Shown here in pieces: positions 28,801 through 34,925 of a DNA stretch of 64,000 bases (position 1 is its first letter; each line of letters begins with the position of its first letter). The notes beneath the pieces are model-generated. The model did not search any database. It saw nothing but the letters and a program-made list of their open reading frames with translations, and had not been told where the DNA came from. Location: NCBI RefSeq assembly GCF_014268785.2, contig NZ_JABWRD020000001.1:509001-573000 (forward strand), read 5' to 3'. The stretch comes from Pseudomonas shirazensis. Its GTDB lineage: Bacteria; Pseudomonadota; Gammaproteobacteria; Pseudomonadales; Pseudomonadaceae. The position numbers and the translations under genes are program-made.

Positions 28801-30313
28801 TGACGGCCGTCTACGCCTGGACTGGAGTTTCAGCCAGGCGATGTTCGACCCTGCGCCGATGCAGGCGTTGGCGGATGCCTATGTGCAGGCGCTGGCCGAG
28901 CTGATCGAACATTGCTGGGACGAGCGCCACGCCGGCGTCACCCCATCCGACTTCCCTTTGGCCGGGCTTGCGCAGCCCCAGCTGGACGCACTTGGCGTCG
29001 CGCCTGCGGCCATCGAAGACATCTATCCGCTGGCGCCGATGCAACAGTACCTGTTGCAACATGAGCTGCATGACGCGGTGGCGGGCGACTTCGTCAACCA
29101 GATGTGCATGGACCTCGATGGCGTCGACCCGGAGCGGCTGCGCCAGGCCTGGCAGGCGGCGATGGATCATCATCCGATCCTGCGTACCCGGTTTGCCTGG
29201 GCGGCGCCGTTGGCTGCTCCGGTGCAGGTGGTGCATCGCCAGGTGCGGTTGCCGTTGCGGCAGGTGGAGGGTTGCGAACTAAGCACTGCTCAGCTTGAAC
29301 AGTTGGCCAATGATGAGCGCATGCGTGGGTTTGAACTGGATGCTGAGCCGTTGTTGCGGTTGGTGTTGATTCACCGCGGTGGCGCGCGCTATCGGCTGCT
29401 GTGTACCAATCACCATATTCTGCTGGATGGCTGGAGTGGTTTTCAGCTGTTCAACGATGTCCTGGCTGCCTATACCGGGCAGGCGCTGGTGCGCAGTGGT
29501 GGTGGCTATCGCGATTACATTGCTTGGCTGCAAAGCCGTGACCGTTCTGCCGATCAGCACTTCTGGCAAGGGCAACTGGCCTTGTTGCACACGCCGACCT
29601 TGCTGCAGCGCTGCGCCATCGGCCGCACTGCGGCAGCGGCAGGAGGGCATGGCGAGTTGGCCTACCGCTTTGACACACTGCAGACCGAACAGGTTGCCAG
29701 TTTTGCCCGCCGGCAGAAAATCACCGTCAACACGCTAATGCAGGCCGCCTGGTTGTTGCTGCTGCACCATCACACGGGTGAATCGACAGTCGCCTGCGGC
29801 GTGACCTTGTCTGGACGACCGCCGCACTTGCGCGATATCGAGCGGCAGTTGGGCCTGTATATCAACGATGTGCCGCTGGTGGCCGAAATAGATCGCCTAC
29901 AAGGGCTGGGCGACTGGCTGCAGGATTTGCAGGCGCGCAACCTGCAAGTGCGCGAGCATGGCTATAACGCACCGGCTGAGATCGAAGGTTGGGCGGGTCT
30001 GGGCGGTGCTCTGGCGGATACCGTGATTGTCTTTGAGAACTATCCGGTCAGCGCCGCACAAGCGAGCGGTGACAGCCGCGGCTTGCGCTTGCAGGCCATG
30101 AACAGTGTCGAACAGGCCAATACCCCGCTGACGCTGTATGTGGAGCTGAAAGGCCAATTGCAGCTGCGCTTTGACTACCGACTGGATGCATTCGCTGAGG
30201 ATGCGGTGGGTCTGCTGAACGAGCAATTGTTGAAGGTGCTGTGGCAGTTAGTTGATGGGCGGATTGATCGCGATCTGGGGGAGGTGCTGGGCGACCGGGC
30301 GTTGGAGGGGTGA
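19844..30313 (+). CDS. peptide synthetase: C-A(Asp)-T-E-C-A(hydroxyornithine)-T-E-C, no thioesterase
   Basis: A 3489-residue synthetase translationally coupled to the one before it. Order: condensation HHIVCDAWS (H183); adenylation 1 (661) with pocket DLTKVGHVGK, an Asp code; carrier GGDS (S1048); epimerization (HHLVVDG at 1223); condensation NHHILMDGWS (1686); adenylation 2 (2146) with pocket DGEGSGGVTK, which resembles hydroxyornithine codes; carrier GGDS (S2545); epimerization (2722); and a terminal condensation domain with NHHILLDGWS (3190). The protein then stops about 65 residues after the last condensation motifs, with no adenylation, carrier or thioesterase. So it should add D-Asp and D-N5-acyl-hydroxyornithine, then pass the chain to a synthetase outside this window, or release it through the last domain. 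A terminator follows. Confidence 0.93.
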   Translation: MSQLPDRMLALAKRFAGFSPAERSALQAKMIAQGLSLDILPIPPREAGISELPASYAQQRLWLVWQLDPQSSAYNQPALLRLRGQLNSTALEQAIGHLIERHEVLRTSFRWHEQQVLQVIHPQRRFALTRLDLSAAGEGAEALLAEQMTALAEQPFDLERDLLLRATLIKLDAEQHVLLFCSHHIVCDAWSLPILVGEVSEGYRQALQGQRAALPPLAVHYADYAHWQRLWLEAGEGERQLGYWRERLGSEHVQLALPLDRPRTASRSNHGARHEIEFDAAFGARLRAMSAATGSTLFMLLLASFQAVLHRYSGAAQVRVGTPVANRTRAEVEGLIGFFVNTQVLQADITPQQTFAALLAQVKSRVLEAQSHQDTPFEQLVDALQPERNLDSSPLFQVLYNHLVDAADAGRLELPGLTVEVQGSGHEAVRFDLTLSTREADGRLYAALVYATDLFDPSTIARLAKHWRNLLADALRDPQQAIGDLALYSPAEHQQLAQWAEGGPLQQRALDVPARISAHAQTTPEAIAVVQGARRLSYAQLDAQAEALAGRLREQGVGADVLVGIAAERSLEMVVGLLAVLKAGGAYVPLAPEYPQQRLNQMIADSALEHLLVQAPLAERFADLTGVHQQLLPDPTQALSGAGWALAPISDPQQLAYVIFTSGSTGRAKGVTVSHGALANYVAAIGERLPITQARSMALVSTMAADLGHTVLFGALCHGQALHLIDNDMAVDGSALGAYLHNEQIDVLKIVPSHLAALLGEDNAAVIPRQCLVLGGEACPPSLLQRIQQLAPACRVVNHYGPTETTVGAITQRLDGDWAHAARLPLGRPLANLRAYVLDSDAGALPVNCAGELYLGGAGVARGYHLRPGMTAERFVPNPFNTDGARLYRTGDQARYRADGLLEFIGRVDHQVKIRGYRVEPGEVQACLQSHPQVRECAVVAQDGPTGKQLVAYLVAAEADLPGIREWLGEQLAAHQVPSHLLLLPALPLTANGKLDHKALPQPDVSSQADYRAAANDVQGELVEIWQALLGVERVGISDNFFELGGDSIIAIQMVGRARQAGIHIASKDVFRCQTILELAAVASSIQVLQIDQGPVRGEMPLTPIQQVFFASDIPQLQHWNQSVLLTPRCPLQAALLAQALNSLQQHHDALRLRYQQVAGQWQASHVNSIEACLWHEAVADEAAVRDLGQRAQASLDLSNGPVLRAVLMDLADGSQRLLLVIHHLVVDGVSWRVLLEDLQQLYRDLQQGTLARLPAKTSAFQSWALRLREHARGPLTAAELAYWQRLRDADASLPLDRPHGANLACHGRAINTRLPREATTRLLQDAARAYRTQINDLLLLALAEAVCRWTGRPEVVVQLEGHGREELFPEIDLSRTVGWFTSLYPVRLAPVDDIASSIKAIKEQLRQVPGNGLGFGVLRHLGDDACRAALAAVPKPAITFNYLGQFDQSFDEDSLFAPAAENAGDERDSRAPLGNWLTLNSQVYGGELALSWSFSSEVFDDATVQRLADDYQATLLALIEHCCQVANGGVTPSDFPLAALEQSQLDALPVAPRAIADLYPLAPMQQGMLFHTLYQHASDDYVNQLQVPVQGLDAERFGKAWADAIAAHDILRTSFHWQGELSEPVQIVHRQVELPLQVLDGQDVDLEALAAAERQACSRFDQAPLLRLLLLELGGGKQHLIYTNHHILMDGWSSSQLMSEVMQRYHGLQPARQPGRYRDYIGWLQRQDGAACESFWRQRLTALDEPTRLAGSLARGTGASGHGEFHHDWDEANSQRLQAFARQQKVTVNTLVQAAWLLLLQRYTGQASVAFGATVAGRPAELPGIEQQVGLFINTLPVIATPQAGQRVGDWLHSVQAENLALREFEHTPLNDIQRWAGTGGEALFDSLLVFDNYPVAEALGQQAESSVRFGDVSSRERTNYPLAVAVAAERRLSISYGYDRAAFTRVTIERLNGHLLQLLAAFMVDAERPLASIELLTEAERAALCHNWPRFAEPPVHLGIGSMARAWPERQALIFNGQRFSYGELDQRANRLAHELIARGVGQELRVGVALPRSDGLLVALLAVLKAGGAYVPLDLSYPRERLAYLMEDSAISLLLTVAPQRAQLPIPPGLAVLELNNLDLSQHASSTPVVEVAPESLAYIIYTSGSTGRPKGVAVAHGPLAMHCRSTGEAYRMTPADCELHFLSFAFDGAHERWLTGLLHGSSILLRDDSLWTPEQTCEALREYGATMAGFPPAYLHQLAEHVQRVGNPPPMRLYSFGGDAMPQASFELVQQVLKPKMMINGYGPTETVVTPMVWRTDLNDVCSAAYAPIGSCVGERSAYVLDADLNLLPVGVAGELYIGGTGLARGYLNRPGQSAERFVPDPYGEAGARLYRTGDVVRQDEAGVFEYLGRIDNQVKIRGFRIELGEIEARLMGFAAISEAVVLAQETAQGRRLVAYLVAAAGQRQAHTDAALLEPIKAELKAALPDYMLPAHWLLLEQLPLTPNGKLDRKALPLPTVDHAARSYVAPRNDVESTLAALWQDVLKVEQVGVTDNFFELGGDSIISLQLVGRARQASIRFTPKDLFEQQTIQALAAVAEVGDGEQIDQGQVTGAQVLLPVQQWFFEEPIPSRHHWNQSVLLKGREPLQAAALEQALQALVAHHDALRLAFVEQADGWQAHYRDVDVAQSLLWQVEVADTAELEARCEAAQRSFDLATGPLLRAVLATLADGSQRLLLVVHHLVVDGVSWRLLFEDLQQAYQQALQNQPVHLPAKSSAYQRWAERLQTHAQRADALAELDYWCSQLSGAVTGLPGVAANAIASGLDATSVHAQLDTEQTRRLLQVAPAAYRTQVNDLLLTALAQVVGQWTGAGSTLIQLEGHGREALFDDIDLSRTVGWFTSVFPLKLTPANDPASSIKAIKEQLRAIPDKGLGYGVLRYLGSADTRRQLAALPVPRITFNYLGQFDGSFSQDDALFSPASEAHGSDSSAEAPLGNWLSISGKVYDGRLRLDWSFSQAMFDPAPMQALADAYVQALAELIEHCWDERHAGVTPSDFPLAGLAQPQLDALGVAPAAIEDIYPLAPMQQYLLQHELHDAVAGDFVNQMCMDLDGVDPERLRQAWQAAMDHHPILRTRFAWAAPLAAPVQVVHRQVRLPLRQVEGCELSTAQLEQLANDERMRGFELDAEPLLRLVLIHRGGARYRLLCTNHHILLDGWSGFQLFNDVLAAYTGQALVRSGGGYRDYIAWLQSRDRSADQHFWQGQLALLHTPTLLQRCAIGRTAAAAGGHGELAYRFDTLQTEQVASFARRQKITVNTLMQAAWLLLLHHHTGESTVACGVTLSGRPPHLRDIERQLGLYINDVPLVAEIDRLQGLGDWLQDLQARNLQVREHGYNAPAEIEGWAGLGGALADTVIVFENYPVSAAQASGDSRGLRLQAMNSVEQANTPLTLYVELKGQLQLRFDYRLDAFAEDAVGLLNEQLLKVLWQLVDGRIDRDLGEVLGDRALEG

Positions 30314-30335
30314 TAGCTTGCTGTGAAAAATGTTG

Positions 30336-30367
30336 AAAAAAAGGCACCGACAGGTGCCCTTTTTTTG
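30336..30367 (+). terminator. rho-independent terminator after the synthetase operon
   Basis: GGCACC (30343-30348), loop GACA and GGTGCC (30353-30358) form a perfect six-base stem followed by a run of seven T. The A run before the stem also pairs with it, so it may work in both directions. It starts about 23 bases after the synthetase stop. Confidence 0.85.
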
Positions 30368-30438
30368 CGAAAATGCATCTGTATGCGTCAATGTGACGAG
30401 CTGTAGCTTTGCTGGTCGTGCAGTAGTGCATTCAAGGT

Positions 30439-30462
30439 TAAATAGCCCCTAGTCTAAGTCGT
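30439..30462 (+). promoter_or_regulatory. possible PvdS-type box before the immunity gene
   Basis: TAAAT-N16-CGT matches the iron-starvation box consensus exactly. However, CGT ends only 13 bases before the immunity ATG, which would leave an almost leaderless transcript and put the AGGGA ribosome site (30463-30467) close to the start point. It may be chance or may regulate in another way. Confidence 0.35.
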
Positions 30463-30475
30463 AGGGAATACCAGT

Positions 30476-30853
30476 ATGGACAAGAAGTATTATTTGCGTC
30501 AGTGTCGGCTTGCATTGTTATATGCGGCCATATGTTTAATAGGTTGGCATTGGGGGCAACATCACTCGACGAATGCTAATTTGCTTCATACCTCCCTGGT
30601 GTGTGTTAGCGCTTTATTGTTTCCCTACACGACAAAACTCTTTGAGCGGCTGGCTCATTTAACGCGAACACATAAAGTTTTTTCGAAATTATTTGGCACT
30701 TTAACGCCCAGGAATGACGGCTTTATTATGCTTTATCACTTTGGTTGTTTTGCATTTTCGCTGCCGCTCGGGGGAGTGTATCTTATTCTTACATTAATGG
30801 GGCGGTGGATAGGGAGAGCAAGTGCTAGCGAGTCGGAACATAGGTCAAAATGA
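30476..30853 (+). CDS. immunity protein for the pore-forming bacteriocin
   Basis: A 125-residue protein with about three to four hydrophobic segments (near residues 12-28, 38-52, 84-110), basic ends and AGGGA upstream of the ATG. It converges with a colicin Ia-like gene and overlaps its last 29 bases. Immunity genes of pore-forming colicins typically lie on the opposite strand just downstream of the toxin gene and encode small membrane proteins, which is exactly this arrangement. It should block the pore domain in the inner membrane of the producer. The gene is strikingly AT-rich against its neighbours, with many TTA and ATA codons, which suggests recent transfer. The role is inferred from context; the sequence alone is too divergent for me to place in a named group. 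Confidence 0.75.
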   Translation: MDKKYYLRQCRLALLYAAICLIGWHWGQHHSTNANLLHTSLVCVSALLFPYTTKLFERLAHLTRTHKVFSKLFGTLTPRNDGFIMLYHFGCFAFSLPLGGVYLILTLMGRWIGRASASESEHRSK

Positions 30854-32027
30854 AGTCGTTTAAACTTTTCATCAGCTTTTCGTCAATTTGGGCGCTAACG
30901 ACGGCCATTATTAACGCAAATGCTAGAATTCCGGCGGCTCCTGCCGGTAGGCCGACGGTAAGGCTGAATGCTGCGGCAACCAGCAAGCCAGCCATTTCAC
31001 CTGCTACGATAGATTCGGCTTTGAGGAAAAACGGCTGCCAGTTGTTTGTCTCGAAGCCTTTTGCCGCCTCTGCGCGTAGGTCCAGGCCATCCATAACCCA
31101 GCCAGCATAGCCAAAGCCCTTTGCGAATCGTGCGAGGTTTTCAGCCATCTGCTTCTTGTCCATAGCACTCAGCGCAGTGGCGACGGCTGCTCGGTCTTTC
31201 GCACTGAATTTGGTCCGAATGCCATCGCCATACTTCTCAAACGCTTTGATTGCCTGATCTGCCGATCGCAGTCGATTTCCTCGAGCCGATTGCTCGAGGG
31301 CTGCAGCCTGGGTAGCCAACTGCTGTCCGAATTGAGCGGTCGCCTCTTTATAGAAATCGGTCACGAATTTTAGGGCGTCTTTATGATCTGCCTCTGCGGT
31401 CGCCTTGGCTTTTTCCTCGGCGAGACGCTTGGCTTCAGCCTCGCGTTGCTGTTGCGCTTTGACACGTTCTTGAGCGAGACGCTTACTCATGGATTCTATT
31501 GCGGCGTCCAGCCAAAGAACCCTGTACGCTTCCGCGTAGGACAAGCCGTATTCTGTCTGGATGCGCAGTGCCATGGCCATGTAGCCACGAGCTAGTCCGC
31601 TTACCCTGAGTTTGCTTTGCTTGACCTTCATCGAAATTGTAAGGGGGTTGCTGCCAAAAAAAGCATTAGCTTTTTCTAGTGCAACTGCTCGCTCTTTTCC
31701 CAAGCTTGTAATGAGTGTTTCCATTTTTGCAGCGTTACTAGCGGCATCTGCTGTCGTGGCCCCTAATGTGGCTAGTTGATTGCTCAGGTGGGTGTCGAGA
31801 TTCTTGGAAGTCTCGGCAAACGTTGCTTTTACCTCCCCTTCAATACGACCGATTTCCTTCGCTAAGCCATTGTTTGCATATTGAATTTCATATTTTACAT
31901 ATGCCATATGCGTGGACGCTATGCCGGGCGCGAAATGGTAGGACTGTACATTGAAACCGATGCCGTAAGGATCATTGCCAGCGGGAGGCTGTGCACCGAC
32001 AAAGGTGGCTGGGAGATTCATTTGCAT
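30825..32027 (-). CDS. colicin Ia/pyocin S5-type pore-forming bacteriocin
   Basis: A 400-residue protein. The C-terminal half (about 210-400) matches the colicin Ia pore domain pattern: KFVTDFYKEATAQFG, AFEKYGDGI, FSAKDRAAVATAL, NLARFAKGFGYAG, NWQPFFLKAESIVAG, then a long hydrophobic hairpin (about 345-382) and a C-terminal helix. Residues 190-235 form a charged Ala/Glu/Lys coiled coil, and residues 1-190 should carry receptor binding and translocation. It lacks a signal peptide, as such toxins do. At 400 residues it is shorter than colicin Ia (about 620) and pyocin S5 (about 500). It lies right beside fpvA inside a pyoverdine locus, so a ferric-pyoverdine receptor is a plausible entry route in target cells. 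GAGGA lies ten bases before the ATG at 32027; an ATG two codons later is possible. Confidence 0.88.
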   Translation of the reverse strand: MQMNLPATFVGAQPPAGNDPYGIGFNVQSYHFAPGIASTHMAYVKYEIQYANNGLAKEIGRIEGEVKATFAETSKNLDTHLSNQLATLGATTADAASNAAKMETLITSLGKERAVALEKANAFFGSNPLTISMKVKQSKLRVSGLARGYMAMALRIQTEYGLSYAEAYRVLWLDAAIESMSKRLAQERVKAQQQREAEAKRLAEEKAKATAEADHKDALKFVTDFYKEATAQFGQQLATQAAALEQSARGNRLRSADQAIKAFEKYGDGIRTKFSAKDRAAVATALSAMDKKQMAENLARFAKGFGYAGWVMDGLDLRAEAAKGFETNNWQPFFLKAESIVAGEMAGLLVAAAFSLTVGLPAGAAGILAFALIMAVVSAQIDEKLMKSLNDFILTYVPTR

Positions 32028-32106
32028 AGGGCGATATTCCTCGCGGTACTAGATGGCGGAGCAGTTTTGCTCCGGCCTGCTATTCGAGCAGGTGAAGTCA
32101 CTTTAT

Positions 32107-32150
32107 ATGCATAAATGCATTTGATCAACCATAAAATGCATAAACGCATT
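32107..32150. repeat. two 15-base direct repeats upstream of the bacteriocin gene
   Basis: ATGCATAAATGCATT (32107-32121) and ATGCATAAACGCATT (32136-32150) differ at one base, with starts 29 bases apart. Each contains the palindrome ATGCAT. They lie 80-123 bases upstream of the bacteriocin start in an AT-rich patch, so they could be an operator for a toxin regulator. They do not look like the ATTG..GT pyocin P-box as I know it, or like a LexA box. Confidence 0.5.
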
Positions 32151-32234
32151 CTGGGCGCTGGCGTAACCCCTTGGAAGGTTGTGGGAGAGGGGGCAGTTGC
32201 TTGCTCGCTGGCTTAGGTGTGCATGCATCTCGCT

Positions 32235-32253
32235 GCCCTGCAAAATGCAGGGC
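32235..32253. other. short perfect hairpin between bacteriocin promoter and fpvA terminator
   Basis: GCCCTGCA, loop AAA and TGCAGGGC form an eight-base perfect inverted repeat. It has no T run on the plus strand, so it is a weak terminator at best. It lies just beyond the fpvA terminator and could be a transcription barrier or a protein site. Confidence 0.4.
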
Positions 32254-32256
32254 AAC

Positions 32257-32288
32257 AAAAAGCCCCCGCCGGAATCCCGGTGGGGGCT
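32257..32288 (-). terminator. rho-independent terminator of fpvA
   Basis: On the minus strand AGCCCCCACCGG, loop GATT and CCGGCGGGGGCT form a 12-base stem with one G-U pair, followed by TTTTTG. It begins 27 bases after the fpvA stop. The plus strand also ends in a short TTT. Confidence 0.85.
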
Positions 32289-32314
32289 TTGAACTCGCGA
32301 GACTGCGAGTCAGA

Positions 32315-34831
32315 TCAGAAGCTGTATTTCACATTGAACATCACGTTGCGTGGTGCCCCCCAGTACACGGAGTCATAGTTGCCTAGGCCACTGTAGTAGT
32401 GCTTGTCGAACAGGTTGTTGACATTAACCGTGCCCTTGAGGTCGCGAGTAAAGTCATAACCCGCATTGAGACCGACCAGCGTAAAGGCCTTCTGCTTGAA
32501 TTTGGCGTTCGGGTCATCGGTGGTGTACCACTCACCCGGTTGATAGAACGTCTCGCTCTGCCATTTGAGATTGCCGCCTACCGTGATCTTGCTCCAGTCG
32601 CCCGGCAGCCGGTAGTTGGTCGCGAGTTTCAGCAGATGCTGCGGTTGGTTGGTCGCAACGCGCTCGTCGTCGCTATCATGCGACTCCGCGAAGGTGTAAC
32701 CACCCATCACATTCAAGTCCTTGAGGACCTCGCCCGAGACCTCCAGCTCGACGCCGCGTGTTCTTACACCTTCTCTGGCTTCGTAGATGGACCGGAAGTT
32801 TTGCGCGTCGTAACCGACTTCTACTGCGAAGTTGTCCTGAGACAGCTGGAACACTGCCAGGCTGGCGTTGACCCGATCCTCAAGGTAAGCGCCCTTGATA
32901 CCAATCTCGTAGCTCTTGCCCGTCATCGGATCAAGCGGTTTGCCCGTCGCATCGCGGTTGTATGCCTGAGGCTTGAAAACGTCGGTGTAGCTGAAGTAGA
33001 CAGTGTGGTACTGATCCAGATCGTAGGTGACGCCGGCATAAGGTACGACCTCGCCAGACACCTTAGAGTCTGCTGGCAGCTTGCGATTCACGGCGTTGAT
33101 CGTATCGATTTCCCAGGTGTAGTTGACCACGCGGGCGCCAACGATCAATGACAGTTCGTCAGTCGGCTTGAAGATCGATGCAGCGAAGGCAACGCTCTGG
33201 CGTGCCTTGATATCGAAGGTTGACCACCACTGGAAATTGGTCGGGTAGTCGCCGTATCCATCCCATTGGAAGACGTCCTCGACAATCGGGTTGGTTTGGC
33301 CGTCCTGGCGAACTGATTGAGATTTGGTTTCAGAATAGTTGTAGCCAACAACTGCCTCGTGGATGCGTCCACCCAGGGTGAACGGGCCTCGCGCATAAAG
33401 GTCGAGACCTTTTTCCTTGCTGGTGGTATTGAACTTCGAAGCTGTACCGAATGCCGTGTTCACCGTACCGTCAGGGTTGATGTTGCCACCGATAAAGCCG
33501 TGGGAGATTCTGCCGTCATCGCGGATGCCCTCAGCGCTGACGCCGGACATCAACTCACGCGAGCGATAATGGCGTCCGCTGGCCACACCTTTGAGAATCC
33601 AGTCGTTATCGAAGGTATGCGAGAGTTCGACAAACGCCCGCTGAGTTTCCTGATTACGCCAGGACCAACGGTCGGCGGCGTTGAAATCGCGATCAAACTT
33701 GGCGATGCGACCGTCTTGGTAGAACCCAGGCATCGCGTTGACTGTACTGCCGTTATTGTTGTTTTTCTGAATGTCATAGCCGACCGACAGCATCGTGCTT
33801 TCGTTAAGGTCGGCCTCCAACACACCATAGAAAGTGTTTTGCTCGCCGGTCAGGTAGTTCACATAGCTGTGCTGCTTCTGGGTACCCACCACGGTGCGAC
33901 CGCGAATGTTACCGCTGTCGGTAAGAGGGCCGGACAAGTCGATGTCGGCGGTGTACTTGTCCCAAGAACCGGCACCCAGGCCGACCTTGCCCTGAAACTT
34001 GTCGGTCGGGCGCTTGCGCACTAGATTGACAACGCCCGACGGATAGCCGGTGCCGTTGACCAAGCCGGTTGCGCCCTTTAGCACTTCCACCCTGTCGTAG
34101 ATCAAGCTGTCGCCGATGCTGTAGTTATCACGCAGAGAGCCGCCTTCCGAGGAGAGGCTGGGCACGCCGTCGAACTGGAAATTCTCCAGTTTGAAACCGC
34201 GCGAATAGAAGCTGTAAGCCTCTGAGCTTTCTTGGTCAACAGTAATCCCCGGCGTCTGCTTGAGCACATCGGAAACACTCTGCAGGTTCTGATCATCCAT
34301 CTGCTGGCGGGTCACCACACTGACCGACTGCGGCGTCTTGCGCAGGCTCAGGGGCAAGCGCGTAGCTGCTGCGGTTTCACCGGTGGTGTACGAACCTGTT
34401 CCTTCGGTGGTGATCCCCAACGCCGCCCCGGAAATGTTCGTTGCACCCAACTGCATCGCCGCATCATCCGCCGCCCGCGGAGCGCCAAGGGTGACGACGT
34501 TGCCCTGCACGCTGTAGCTGACGCCAGTGCCCTGCAGCAGTCGCGCCAGTGCTTGCTCAGGCGACAGGCGACCGGCTACTGCTGCGCTGCGTCGGCCCTG
34601 CACGGTGTCCTGGCTGAACAGGATCTGCATGTCGGTCTGCTTGCCGAAGCTGAGCAGCGCGCTGCTCAGCGGCTGCGCCGGAATGTCGAAAGCCAGGTCC
34701 TGCGCCTGAGCAACCGTTGCGTAGGGCAGGGCCAGGGCCAGGCCAAGGGCGCTCATGCTCAACGATGGGCGCAAGGCATGGCGCAGAAGCAGTGCTTTTC
34801 CTAGTGGGGTGAGGCGGTGTGGTGCTGGCAT
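32315..34831 (-). CDS. fpvA: ferric-pyoverdine TonB-dependent outer-membrane transducer receptor
   Basis: An 838-residue receptor. A signal peptide (residues 1 to about 43, ending in VAQAQ) is followed by an N-terminal secretin/STN signalling domain (about 45-120, FDIPAQPLSSALLSFGKQ), a TonB-box region, a plug domain (about 150-270, with LPLSLRKTPQSVSVVTRQQ and GSVN-like GYPSGVVNLVRKRP) and a 22-strand barrel ending in the canonical KYSF. The STN domain means it can signal through a FecR-type anti-sigma factor; no FpvR gene is in the window. It binds and imports the cognate ferric pyoverdine. It lies 94 bases after pvdE on the same strand. AAGAG precedes the start. I found no convincing PvdS box in the 94-base gap, so read-through from pvdE is likely. 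Confidence 0.92.
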   Translation of the reverse strand: MPAPHRLTPLGKALLLRHALRPSLSMSALGLALALPYATVAQAQDLAFDIPAQPLSSALLSFGKQTDMQILFSQDTVQGRRSAAVAGRLSPEQALARLLQGTGVSYSVQGNVVTLGAPRAADDAAMQLGATNISGAALGITTEGTGSYTTGETAAATRLPLSLRKTPQSVSVVTRQQMDDQNLQSVSDVLKQTPGITVDQESSEAYSFYSRGFKLENFQFDGVPSLSSEGGSLRDNYSIGDSLIYDRVEVLKGATGLVNGTGYPSGVVNLVRKRPTDKFQGKVGLGAGSWDKYTADIDLSGPLTDSGNIRGRTVVGTQKQHSYVNYLTGEQNTFYGVLEADLNESTMLSVGYDIQKNNNNGSTVNAMPGFYQDGRIAKFDRDFNAADRWSWRNQETQRAFVELSHTFDNDWILKGVASGRHYRSRELMSGVSAEGIRDDGRISHGFIGGNINPDGTVNTAFGTASKFNTTSKEKGLDLYARGPFTLGGRIHEAVVGYNYSETKSQSVRQDGQTNPIVEDVFQWDGYGDYPTNFQWWSTFDIKARQSVAFAASIFKPTDELSLIVGARVVNYTWEIDTINAVNRKLPADSKVSGEVVPYAGVTYDLDQYHTVYFSYTDVFKPQAYNRDATGKPLDPMTGKSYEIGIKGAYLEDRVNASLAVFQLSQDNFAVEVGYDAQNFRSIYEAREGVRTRGVELEVSGEVLKDLNVMGGYTFAESHDSDDERVATNQPQHLLKLATNYRLPGDWSKITVGGNLKWQSETFYQPGEWYTTDDPNAKFKQKAFTLVGLNAGYDFTRDLKGTVNVNNLFDKHYYSGLGNYDSVYWGAPRNVMFNVKYSF

Positions 34832-34925
34832 TGTGTCGGCTCTTATATATGGCGTAAGTGTTAATGCGATTGCGTCTCAACTTACAATGGAACGCATGAC
34901 CCGCTGAAAACCGGAAAAGTTTTTT

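Noticed and set aside
32028..32314. Pyocin P-box or LexA site for the bacteriocin
   Set aside because: I looked for repeated ATTG..GT elements and for CTGT-N8-ACAG in this gap and found neither convincingly.
34832..34925. PvdS box in front of fpvA
   Set aside because: The best candidate (TAAGT...) lacks CGT at the right spacing, so I do not claim one.
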